From the NCBI RefSeq assembly GCF_024169315.1, contig NZ_JALJWR010000001.1, positions 2,964,501-3,028,500 on the forward strand: a DNA stretch of 64,000 nucleotides. Direction: 5' to 3'. Below the pieces are notes generated by a model that was not told the origin of the DNA, made no database searches, and was given only the letters and a program-made list of their open reading frames with translations. Within the stretch, counting starts at the first letter, position 1; each line of letters begins with the position of its first letter. Positions 8,212-16,353 of the stretch are shown one piece after another. The DNA is from Pseudomonas migulae (GTDB lineage Bacteria; Pseudomonadota; Gammaproteobacteria; Pseudomonadales; Pseudomonadaceae). A program made the position numbers and the translations under genes.

Positions 8212-10209
8212 TCAAACGTCGTCAGGATCCCCCGCCACCTGACGGCGCTGATGAATCAGGTCGACAATCTGGCACTCGGGTGTGTAGCCGTTGACCGTAT
8301 CGCACAGCAGCGCGCGAACCTGCACATAGTCATCCTTCGCGACAGCCTTCAACAGCGCCGAAATCGCCAGTTTGAATTCCTCCCACGGCAGATGCTCCTC
8401 ATCGGCGCGCATGATCATCGAGTGGTCAGTTGGGGATACGTTGTCACCGATCAACAACTCCTCATAGAGCTTTTCGCCGCGGCGCAGCCCGGTGAACTCG
8501 ATCGCGATGTCCCCATTGGGCCGCTCTTGGCTACGCAGGGAAAGACCAGACAGATGGACCATCTTTTCCGCCAGGTCGGCGATCTTCACTGGCTGCCCCA
8601 TGTCGAGCACGAACACGTCACCACCCTGGCCCATGGAGCCCGCCTGGATCACCAGTTGTGCGGCCTCGGGAATGGTCATGAAGTAGCGGGTCATGTTCGG
8701 GTGGGTCACTGTAATCGGCCCGCCATTCTTGATTTGCTCGCGAAACAGCGGGATCACCGAACCGGACGAACCCAGCACATTGCCGAATCGCACCATGGTG
8801 AACCGGGTCGCGTTGGTGCAAGGCGCCGTGAAGTGCTCGCCCAGCAACAGCGGATGGGATTCACGGCTGAGAGCCTGTAGCGTCATCTCGGCCAGGCGCT
8901 TGGTACATCCCATGACATTGGTCGGCCGCACAGCCTTGTCGGTGGAGATCAGCACGAAGTGCTCAACGCCTGCCTGCACGGCCGCCTGGGCGGTCTGCAA
9001 GGTCCCGAATACGTTGTTCAGTACGCCTTCGGCAACGTTATGCTCGACGATCGGCACATGTTTATAGGCCGCGGCGTGATAGACCGTTTTCACGCTCCAG
9101 GTGCGCATTACATCCAGCAGACGCTCACTGTTGCGAATCGAACCGAGGATCGGCACCAGTTCGACGTTCAGTCCCTTACTGTAAATCAACTTCTCCAGCT
9201 CGCTCTGAATGCTGTAGAGGTTGAATTCACTGTGCTCGAACAGGACCAGCGCCGTTGGCTTGCTGGTGAGGATTTGCCGACACAGTTCCGAACCGATGGA
9301 GCCGCCAGCACCCGTGACCATGACGACCTGACCACGGATACAGCGTTCGAAAAGCGCCTGTTGCGCCGCAACCGTGTCTCGCCCGAGCAGGTCGATGATA
9401 TCGACTTCCTGAAGATCGCTGACACTGACCCGGCCACTGGCTAGGTCCATGAACCCAGGAATCGTCCGCACATGCACTGGATAAGATTCAAGCGCGACCA
9501 GAATCTCACGACGTCTGGCGCGCGAAGCCGATGGAATGGCCAGCAACACTTCAGATGCTCCGGTGTCCTCGATCAGTTGCTCGATATCCACAGACCGGTA
9601 GACCTTCAGTCCGGCGATTACCCTGTTCGCAACGCCCACGTCATCATCGATAAAGGCAACCGGGCGCATTGCCCTGTCCATCCGAAGTGCTGCAACCAAT
9701 TGGTTACCGGCTGCCCCGCCGCCATAGATGGCGACTTTGGGAGCATCATCATCCTGACGCAGAAAAGGTACATGCTGGCCGGCAAGAAACCAGTCGCCGA
9801 GAAAATATTGGCGCATGAACAACCGCAGGCCGCCGATCATCAACAAGCTCAACCACCAGTAATTGATAATGAGCGAACGCGGCACCAATACGTCAGGGCG
9901 GTACAAGTAGACGTAGACAGTCAACACCAACGCCGACAAGGTCACGGCTTTGAAGATACTGAGTAGTGCGTCATTACCGAAATATCGCATCACCGCGCGA
10001 TACAAGCCAAGGTGAGTAAAGATGGGTACTGCGATAACCGGCGCGGCCGCGAACAACCAGGCATAGTCCCCGAAAGGATTAACTGGCCGCTCGATTCCCA
10101 GGCGCACGACAAATGCCAGCCAGAGCGCGACCCAGACCAAAACAATATCAACCGACAACTGTAAGACGCGCTTGTAGCTACGCGACAGACTCAATAAACG
10201 CTCACGCAT
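8212..10209 (-). CDS. wbpM: WbpM, membrane UDP-GlcNAc C4/C6 dehydratase
   Basis: This is a 665-residue protein, the same length as P. aeruginosa WbpM. The N-terminal ~140 residues hold four membrane segments. A first Rossmann fold (VAIYGGGAAGNQL, ~residue 165) is followed by the catalytic SDR domain, with the NAD(P)-binding motif GAGGSIGSEL near residue 295. The active site STDKAVRPTNVMGCTK has Met where classical SDRs have Tyr, as in WbpM and FlaA1. The family makes UDP-4-keto-6-deoxy-GlcNAc, the precursor of UDP-QuiNAc and UDP-D-FucNAc for O-antigen. It is the last gene of the cluster, as in P. aeruginosa. Confidence 0.95.
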   Translation of the reverse strand: MRERLLSLSRSYKRVLQLSVDIVLVWVALWLAFVVRLGIERPVNPFGDYAWLFAAAPVIAVPIFTHLGLYRAVMRYFGNDALLSIFKAVTLSALVLTVYVYLYRPDVLVPRSLIINYWWLSLLMIGGLRLFMRQYFLGDWFLAGQHVPFLRQDDDAPKVAIYGGGAAGNQLVAALRMDRAMRPVAFIDDDVGVANRVIAGLKVYRSVDIEQLIEDTGASEVLLAIPSASRARRREILVALESYPVHVRTIPGFMDLASGRVSVSDLQEVDIIDLLGRDTVAAQQALFERCIRGQVVMVTGAGGSIGSELCRQILTSKPTALVLFEHSEFNLYSIQSELEKLIYSKGLNVELVPILGSIRNSERLLDVMRTWSVKTVYHAAAYKHVPIVEHNVAEGVLNNVFGTLQTAQAAVQAGVEHFVLISTDKAVRPTNVMGCTKRLAEMTLQALSRESHPLLLGEHFTAPCTNATRFTMVRFGNVLGSSGSVIPLFREQIKNGGPITVTHPNMTRYFMTIPEAAQLVIQAGSMGQGGDVFVLDMGQPVKIADLAEKMVHLSGLSLRSQERPNGDIAIEFTGLRRGEKLYEELLIGDNVSPTDHSMIMRADEEHLPWEEFKLAISALLKAVAKDDYVQVRALLCDTVNGYTPECQIVDLIHQRRQVAGDPDDV

Positions 10210-10260
10210 TACACGATTTCCCTTCGCTCGACTTCAGGCTTGCAAACCACCCTCTCACAC

Positions 10261-11217
10261 TCACCGCTCCAGAAAGTCTTTCGCAGTCTTTGCTAATGCC
10301 CCATCTACGCCAACCGGTGGAGTCCAATTCAGCAAGGTTTTGGTTTTCTCGATATCGACCTGCAGCGAGCCACAAAGACGCTGGGACAAGGCCTTTCTCC
10401 CCAACAGTTGCGCGGTGCCGCTCAACAGCCACATCGGCAATGGCAACAAGCGCGCAGGCCGGCCCAAAGCCCGAGCCATTCGCCGTAGCAACTCGCTAGT
10501 GGACAGGTCTTCATCGTCGCTCACCAGGAAAACCTGGTTGGCAGCGGCGGGATGCTGGATACAAGTCACTATCAGGTCGACCAGATTGTCCAAGGCCACC
10601 AGGCTGCGCTTGTTGGTAATCGACCCAAACGGCAGCGGCACGCCTTTGTTCAACCAGTTCATCATGCTGAGGAAGTTGGCGCGCACACCGGGGCCATAAA
10701 CCAGGACCGGGCGAACAATCACCACCTCTATACCCGTCTGTTCGGCCAAGGCCAACAACCCTAGTTCGGCTTCCAGCTTGGAAACACCGTAGGGATCCAG
10801 CGGTGCAGGCTGGTCCTGCGCGGTATAGGCATAACCTGGCTGCGTACTCTCGCCATTTACCTTAATCGAGCTGAGATAGATAAAACGCCTTACGCCGGCC
10901 TCGGCTGCCTGCCTGGCCAACTGCAAAGTGCCTTGCACGTTGGCCCGACGAAAGGCCGCCAGAGGATCGGCATCTGTCTCCGCCATCACGTGGACCCGCG
11001 CAGCGCAGTGGATCACCACTTGGATATCGGCGAGCGCAGCCTGCCAGTCAGTGTCGGACTCGAGCGAGTCGACCTGGCAAACCTGCAGATTCGAAGGTAG
11101 TTGTCCGGGCAATTGCCTATAGGCAGAACGGACTGTCACATCACGGTTTTCCAGCAATCGAGCCTGGACCCCAGAGCCTACGAAACCGCTGGCTCCGGTC
11201 AAAAGAATTTGCATCAT
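10261..11217 (-). CDS. WbpV/WbjF-type NAD-dependent sugar epimerase/reductase
   Basis: A 318-residue extended SDR protein with the nucleotide-binding motif GASGFVGSGV at the N-terminus and the active site YGVSK near residue 145, preceded by SSIKVNG. Such enzymes act after WbpM and reduce the 4-keto sugar nucleotide to UDP-D-QuiNAc or UDP-D-FucNAc; which product forms cannot be read from the motifs. The ATG at 11217 follows GGA at a fair distance. The gene lies 51 bases before wbpM. In P. aeruginosa O6 and O11 clusters wbpL sits between these two genes, but here it does not. Confidence 0.8.
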   Translation of the reverse strand: MMQILLTGASGFVGSGVQARLLENRDVTVRSAYRQLPGQLPSNLQVCQVDSLESDTDWQAALADIQVVIHCAARVHVMAETDADPLAAFRRANVQGTLQLARQAAEAGVRRFIYLSSIKVNGESTQPGYAYTAQDQPAPLDPYGVSKLEAELGLLALAEQTGIEVVIVRPVLVYGPGVRANFLSMMNWLNKGVPLPFGSITNKRSLVALDNLVDLIVTCIQHPAAANQVFLVSDDEDLSTSELLRRMARALGRPARLLPLPMWLLSGTAQLLGRKALSQRLCGSLQVDIEKTKTLLNWTPPVGVDGALAKTAKDFLER

Positions 11218-11279
11218 GCTTGCATCCAGGCGTTATCCCATGCCGTTCGGTTGATACTGACAATAACAACTAATCGCCC

Positions 11280-11414
11280 TTAAGCCCCCCCGAGTCGCAG
11301 AACATCGGAACGCTCAATCTTCGGCATGTAATCGTCTCGGGTTTCCTGCGCGTCCGAGCCGGTTGTGACGATCGGCTCGGAGCGAGTATATCCCAAGGTG
11401 ATGACTTTAAGCAT
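11280..11414 (-). CDS. Short ORF of 44 codons, unknown
   Basis: An open frame from the ATG at 11414 to TAA at 11280, preceded by GAGGAG seven bases upstream, a strong ribosome site. The peptide begins MLKVITLGYTRSEPIV and ends in LRLGGA. Its codon use is like that of a Pseudomonas gene. I do not recognise a family. It ends 62 bases upstream of the sugar reductase gene. It could be a genuine small protein, a leader peptide, or the remainder of a gene broken by the neighbouring IS66 debris. Confidence 0.4.
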   Translation of the reverse strand: MLKVITLGYTRSEPIVTTGSDAQETRDDYMPKIERSDVLRLGGA

Positions 11415-11537
11415 CGAGCGGCTCCTCGCTGTGAACGAGTTTTAGCAACAGCTCCGTAACTCCTGCAACGTAAGCGGTCCACGAGCTACACCAACCTCCA
11501 GATGCAGCAGTCTCTTACGGTGGCATCTCTGACGAGA

Positions 11538-11681
11538 ATTCCATGGAAGCAAGGTTTCATCGCCCCCAATCGGTTGTGCATGCGACAGCCCTTCCTGCAC
11601 ATGGCGTAGCCACGCGTAACGCTCCTGGCTGTTGAACTTGGAGGCCTTGGCCCAACTGTAGCTCTGCGCACTGCGGTGGCA
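11538..11681 (-). pseudogene. Remnant of an IS66-family transposase, C-terminal end
   Basis: The reverse frame reads SYSWAKASKFNSQERYAWLR and on to ETLLPWN. This matches the C-terminal tail of IS66 transposases, where YS...A..N..EPYAWLR..LE is followed by ALLPW. The rest of the transposase is missing and frames shift on both sides, so this is a decayed fragment. It lies in the 551-base gap between the reductase gene and the membrane protein gene. Recognition is from memory of the family. Confidence 0.65.
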
Positions 11682-11768
11682 CCCATGGGCATACTTCGAA
11701 AACAGTGCACGAGTTAAGTGCACCCTCCACCTTGGGTCGCCGACAGCACTTACTAATACGACAAACCC

Positions 11769-13265
11769 TCAGGTAGCGAATTTAGAACGAGCATAGATCA
11801 AGGTATTATCCACGAGACAAAGCAGGAACACGTAAAGAGCAATTGAGCCGAACAATAGATAACTCTGCCCCGGCACGTAACCAAAATTCATAAATCGATA
11901 CGCGATAATTTGTCCAAACAGCGAGCAAAGTATTAAATTTTTACCGCCAAATCTATAAACGAGCAGCTCCAGCAACCCCGCAGAAACCCCCAAACAAATC
12001 ATGGAGAAAAACAAAAACATGTAAGAGCCAGGGTAAAAGAAAAACGCTACTATTCCAGACAACGAGACAAAATGAAACTTTGAAGTGTTTGCAAATCTGT
12101 AGGCAGACAAAATCATATTAGAATCATAAAAACTCAGTTTATTCTCGTCATAAACTTCAGCCCACCCTTGACGCCAGAGGTCCCACCCAAGGTGTGGATA
12201 ACTGGATACCGCCATAACACCCTCTATACCCACCCAGCGATCCAAAAACAAAGCTGCCACACCTACAACTGACTGTTTAATTACATTTTCTTTAACATAA
12301 ACAGCTTTATCAGCAGGCGTGGCGTAGTTGGATGCTTTCTGTTCTGACTCTTCCATTGCCATACGTTTTTTTAACTCAAAAAGCTCTCCGACATACGCGT
12401 GATTACGAACGTAGGTCACGCCAATAGCCGAACTGACAAACAAACCGAAAAATGCCAACAAAACAACCACAATCAGACGTTTTTTTAATCTCAACGCGCC
12501 CAGCCGCGCCTGAAAAATCGCCCCATACAGGATAGAACCCGAGTTCAGGATCATGGCACGACTCAGTTGCGACGTACTGGAAATAGCCCCTTCAAGAAAC
12601 GAGTATATGACCGCGAGCCAAAAGGTCTTCTTACTTAACCTGAACTCAAAATTCAAAATAACCGCCATAGTGGCAGCCAAACCAAAGAAAAGGAGCCAAA
12701 TAACCAATCTATTCAAGCCAAATGGAAGAACAGTCCTAACAACTTCGCCTCGCTGGTAAATACCTAGATATACGTTGGTAAATCCGATAAAAACAATGAA
12801 AACCAAGAACCCGCACAGTACTAACTTTCTATAATTCCCATACAACCAAAACAATCCATCCTGCGCAAAAGCGGGCAAAACTTTAGGGTAGTTAAAAATA
12901 AATCTTTCACGCAAGTAACTCGCCACGACCAGAGCAAACAGACCGCAGGACGACACTAGAGCCACCCGATCCATCGCACCGATAGATCCATCAAAAGCGC
13001 CCGCATCTACGAACTTTCCATCCATAAAAGCGAGGCGGAAAGAAAGCTTCATCCAGAATCCGAGCCAGAAAAAAACGCCAATAAATGTATCAAAAAAAAT
13101 TGCGTTATCCCTAAACCCAAAATAAAGAAGAACATTAGCTACAAGGCTTAGCAAAGCATAATAAATAAGATTACCTGGGTAATTCAAAGCCCCCAATACA
13201 AACAACGTTAAGATAACCGTCACAATTATAGCTTTCAGCCATTTCGGAAACTCGCTCCAACGCAT
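11769..13265 (-). CDS. Polytopic membrane protein, candidate O-antigen polymerase (Wzy-like)
   Basis: A 498-residue protein with about ten to twelve hydrophobic segments and a long polar stretch around residues 290-370, as in many Wzy proteins where a large periplasmic loop joins two membrane halves. Wzy proteins polymerise undecaprenyl-linked repeat units in the periplasm, and their sequences vary widely, so the call rests on topology and position in the cluster. It is AT-rich compared with core genes of the window, which suggests transfer. Its stop lies just right of the IS66 remnant, and it starts 21 bases after the stop of the flippase-polymerase fusion gene. It could be a membrane protein of other function. 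Confidence 0.6.
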   Translation of the reverse strand: MRWSEFPKWLKAIIVTVILTLFVLGALNYPGNLIYYALLSLVANVLLYFGFRDNAIFFDTFIGVFFWLGFWMKLSFRLAFMDGKFVDAGAFDGSIGAMDRVALVSSCGLFALVVASYLRERFIFNYPKVLPAFAQDGLFWLYGNYRKLVLCGFLVFIVFIGFTNVYLGIYQRGEVVRTVLPFGLNRLVIWLLFFGLAATMAVILNFEFRLSKKTFWLAVIYSFLEGAISSTSQLSRAMILNSGSILYGAIFQARLGALRLKKRLIVVVLLAFFGLFVSSAIGVTYVRNHAYVGELFELKKRMAMEESEQKASNYATPADKAVYVKENVIKQSVVGVAALFLDRWVGIEGVMAVSSYPHLGWDLWRQGWAEVYDENKLSFYDSNMILSAYRFANTSKFHFVSLSGIVAFFFYPGSYMFLFFSMICLGVSAGLLELLVYRFGGKNLILCSLFGQIIAYRFMNFGYVPGQSYLLFGSIALYVFLLCLVDNTLIYARSKFAT

Positions 13266-13286
13266 AAACCCGACTCCTTAAATTTT

Positions 13287-15731
13287 TTACCCTAGCCCAG
13301 TTTCAGACTTAACCACACCAGACCGTATTAGAGCATCACCGTCTTGCCGGCAGATACTAGAAAGTAGAATGCCCAACAAGAAAAAAACTATTATCCCCGA
13401 GTAAGGTTGCCGCATACCCACCTGCAGGGAGTTATCCACGAGCAACATGAACAGAGTAACAACTGTTAATCCACACAACTTATCCGACGCAAAAATCACT
13501 GCAAACCGAACCACTACTTTATAAATAGCAAATACAATGATCGCCAATAGCGGCAAGGCAGCAATGACGCCGAAGTTGTATAGAAAATCCAAATAGTAAT
13601 TATATGCACTGGGAAACATCTTCCGATCTAAGAGATGAGCATGCCCCAGCAAGAACGAACTAATATTATCAATAAACCCAGTGTAATAAACCTCCCAATG
13701 GGAGGCCCGCAACTCCAAAGCGTCTCGAAAAGGTGTCAACATGAAACTCTCAGACCAATTATGCGGTAGCGCGACACTCTTACTACGAAGGAGCCCACCC
13801 CCCAACCAAAATTGAAACGCCAAAAAAACAGCAACATAAGCAAACCCACATATACGCAACGCTCTAGAAATGTCTATTCGTAAAATAAAACTTCTAGCCA
13901 AAAACAGAAAAACCCCACCAATGAAAAATGCCAATGCGATGAGTGACGCCGAAAAAGTGGCGTACACCCCCATAAAAAATGAAAGCGCTGCAAGGGCCTC
14001 CCGATACTTATTCTCCCTCCAAAAGGAGAACAACACCAGTAAGAATCCACCTACAAACACCACGGGCACATAACTAGCCCCCTGATACACACTAAATAAA
14101 TACAAAGATGAAGACAAATAACGCGTATCTTCAATCACCGTGAAAGCCACCTGAAGAGGAACAATAACAATCAAAACCCAGAAAATAGACTTCGCCAGAA
14201 TCAGATCCGCATCTTTTCCTGATGCATATTGCTGCCCAAGCACCAGAGCAAACATTGGAAGCATGTACTGCAGGAGCAACGTCAACTTCGACCTTTCATC
14301 GAGCCCGTAATCTGTCGCCAACAGCAAACTTGTAAGAAACATACCCACAAAAGTAAAGAAAATAAAAACGAGAGATATCCGTGCTTTAGAGAACCCCCCC
14401 AGCATCACAATACCTACATAACAAACCAATACAGATATTGGTATAGGCAGCATTGCAAACTTTACGTCGCCCGAATGAACGGTACCTTCTCCCTGATATA
14501 TACCAGCCGACAATTGTAAAAATAGTGGTAAAAAAATAAAACATGCCAGCAAATAATAAACCCAACGCTCTTTGGAAAACCGAGCAAATAAAACGCCGGC
14601 TTCGCTGGAGTAAAACACTAACGACAAGATAGCACCTAGCAGGTACACCCCTGATAGCGCTTCCACCCCCAGGATGTAATACAGGAATGGCGCGCAGCCG
14701 ACGAGCAATATATTCGTCAAAATATCAGCGCCGAATGTATCTTTGCCTAGAGCCCCCTGAAGTAATCGAAGACGAACCCTCTGCGCTCTGACCATGACCA
14801 CCCCACCGATAAGTGAGCAGCCCACGGCGAGCCAGAAAAGAGAACTCTTTCCAGTCCAAAGTAATACATCAGGACTAAATATGGAAAGCCCGGCAAGGAG
14901 AACCCCTAATCCAAACGAAACGGCCAGCATACAATTAAGTATTCGCACCATATGCACGACACGTGAAGAGTCACCTTCATGCCGTACTAGTGTGGGACCT
15001 AGAGCAAGAGCAAATATACTACCTAGAATACCACCAAGGGCGAAGGCCGAAAAAAAATCGCCCGCGATTTCCCTTCCTACCAAGAGAATTATAAAAACCC
15101 TAATTATGTAGACGGAAGCACCTATGACCGCAGTTGAACCGAAGTTAGGCAACAACACCTTCAGGTAGTCAGTTCCTTTGGACGGCCTTTTTAATGCATC
15201 AGCGAAAATATCCCGACGCATACACCAAAACAGCGGTGATATCGCCCATAGTGTCAAAGCCGCATAGCTGGCGAAACTATCCAGGACTAGAGTCACCAGA
15301 ACCAAAAGACTTAATATTCCTTGAGTAAGAAAAAACATAAAAGCGGGGATAGGCAAATGCTCCCGCTCTTGTTCGCTCAAGAATACTTCAGCTAACCATT
15401 CACATGCTCGGCGGCCTATCAGCAATAAAATCACCCACATACTTGAGGCGACTAAGCCAACGCTTAATATGACTGCAAACAGGTAAAGAGGAATCAACAT
15501 AAAACAGCGTAGACGCAAGTGATAGGATGTTTTTACTTGTTCTCCGCCGCCAAGAATAAGGCTTCTGGTGTTTCCGGAAAATGCGTAAAAAAGAGCAACA
15601 GTGGCCCCATGTACAATGCCAAAATCAGCCGCCAATTCCGGTTTACCAAACAGGCTCAAGCCAATCATCACCAGCGTCAAAGCGAATGTGTTGGCCATGA
15701 AAGCGGCGGGAAAAACCAATAGACTCTTCAC
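13287..15731 (-). CDS. Flippase-like domain fused to an O-antigen polymerase/ligase-like domain
   Basis: An 814-residue protein, about twice the usual size of a Wzx or Wzy protein, with more than twenty hydrophobic segments. Residues 1 to ~400 look like a Wzx/MATE-type lipid-linked oligosaccharide flippase, with regularly spaced helices and short loops. Residues ~400-814 look like a Wzy/WaaL-type membrane enzyme: a large periplasmic loop around 650-720 is followed by NYYLDFLYNFGVIAALP and a last helix pair. The frame starts with GTG at 15731, and no internal stop divides the halves. If real, one polypeptide would combine export and polymerisation. No motif proves either activity. A separate flippase exists at 24280, so this may serve another glycan or be a merged pair. 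Confidence 0.65.
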   Translation of the reverse strand: MKSLLVFPAAFMANTFALTLVMIGLSLFGKPELAADFGIVHGATVALFYAFSGNTRSLILGGGEQVKTSYHLRLRCFMLIPLYLFAVILSVGLVASSMWVILLLIGRRACEWLAEVFLSEQEREHLPIPAFMFFLTQGILSLLVLVTLVLDSFASYAALTLWAISPLFWCMRRDIFADALKRPSKGTDYLKVLLPNFGSTAVIGASVYIIRVFIILLVGREIAGDFFSAFALGGILGSIFALALGPTLVRHEGDSSRVVHMVRILNCMLAVSFGLGVLLAGLSIFSPDVLLWTGKSSLFWLAVGCSLIGGVVMVRAQRVRLRLLQGALGKDTFGADILTNILLVGCAPFLYYILGVEALSGVYLLGAILSLVFYSSEAGVLFARFSKERWVYYLLACFIFLPLFLQLSAGIYQGEGTVHSGDVKFAMLPIPISVLVCYVGIVMLGGFSKARISLVFIFFTFVGMFLTSLLLATDYGLDERSKLTLLLQYMLPMFALVLGQQYASGKDADLILAKSIFWVLIVIVPLQVAFTVIEDTRYLSSSLYLFSVYQGASYVPVVFVGGFLLVLFSFWRENKYREALAALSFFMGVYATFSASLIALAFFIGGVFLFLARSFILRIDISRALRICGFAYVAVFLAFQFWLGGGLLRSKSVALPHNWSESFMLTPFRDALELRASHWEVYYTGFIDNISSFLLGHAHLLDRKMFPSAYNYYLDFLYNFGVIAALPLLAIIVFAIYKVVVRFAVIFASDKLCGLTVVTLFMLLVDNSLQVGMRQPYSGIIVFFLLGILLSSICRQDGDALIRSGVVKSETGLG

Positions 15732-16353
15732 AAGATTTATGAATCCAATTCAATGACGCAGGGCCCTCAGCATTTACTGAAGGCAAACACGTTGATAGCG
15801 ATCATACAAGAGACGCCCCCCAGAGACCATACACGCCAATCTGAAGCAAGCCGCTACCTATCTAGTTTCCGATGAAAGCCTCGTCACTTTTTTGAATCAT
15901 TTCGTTGAGGCTTTCCGCTTCGAAACCCAATAGGTAGTGATCCTCGTCCTTCAGTTAGCAATTCCCTCCTATTGGCCGATCTCGCTGAGAAAATTTCGTA
16001 ATGGCACACATGACACATCACATGTAAAAAATACTACCACTACCAATTGCTTACGCTGGCGGTGGGCATCCAGACCAATTCTGCTTCAGCCCAGTTGCAC
16101 CTTGGCTGGTCGAAAAATCAACCGTTCACGTAGTATTTCATTGACACCCGTTTGGATAAAATATGACTTATGGCCCCGCGTTCAGAAAGGATTATCACTT
16201 CAGTAGACTGTTTCATAGATTGCCGCTACCTATACAACTAGATTACTTTCAAGTGATCGAACACTTGAGTTTAAACGACGGCTATTCACTCGCGAACATC
16301 AACTTTACCCAAGCTATTGGGCGTTCGATGCCATCTGTAAAAGGCGCCAGGCC
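15732..16353. other. AT-rich intergenic gap of 622 bases within the cluster
   Basis: No supported gene is seen here on either strand. The gap separates the GT4 gene from the fusion gene, where the neighbouring genes of the cluster are tightly packed. It contains the long imperfect palindrome at 15854-15937, and GCCGCTACCTAT occurs both there (15851) and near 16223, next to a second small palindrome (TCAAGTG...CACTTGA). It may be the scar of a lost gene or mobile element and may hold an internal promoter. Confidence 0.5.
15854..15937. repeat. Long imperfect inverted repeat
   Basis: The left arm begins CTACCTATCTAGTTTC and ends GAAAGCCTC; the right arm, read as its complement, begins CTACCTATTGGGTTTC and ends AAAGCCTC. 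Arms of about 30 bases enclose an AT-rich centre of about 24. It resembles a small palindromic element or a structured RNA; I do not recognise a known family. Confidence 0.6.

Noticed and set aside
15937..16206. Plus-strand frames of 89 and 93 codons in the gap
   Set aside because: No ribosome sites or domains; AT-rich DNA with a palindrome.
15841..16240. GGTAGCG sequences as possible ops/JUMPstart elements
   Set aside because: Only seven bases of the ops core match and the flanks differ, and the sites lie in the middle of the cluster and not at its start.
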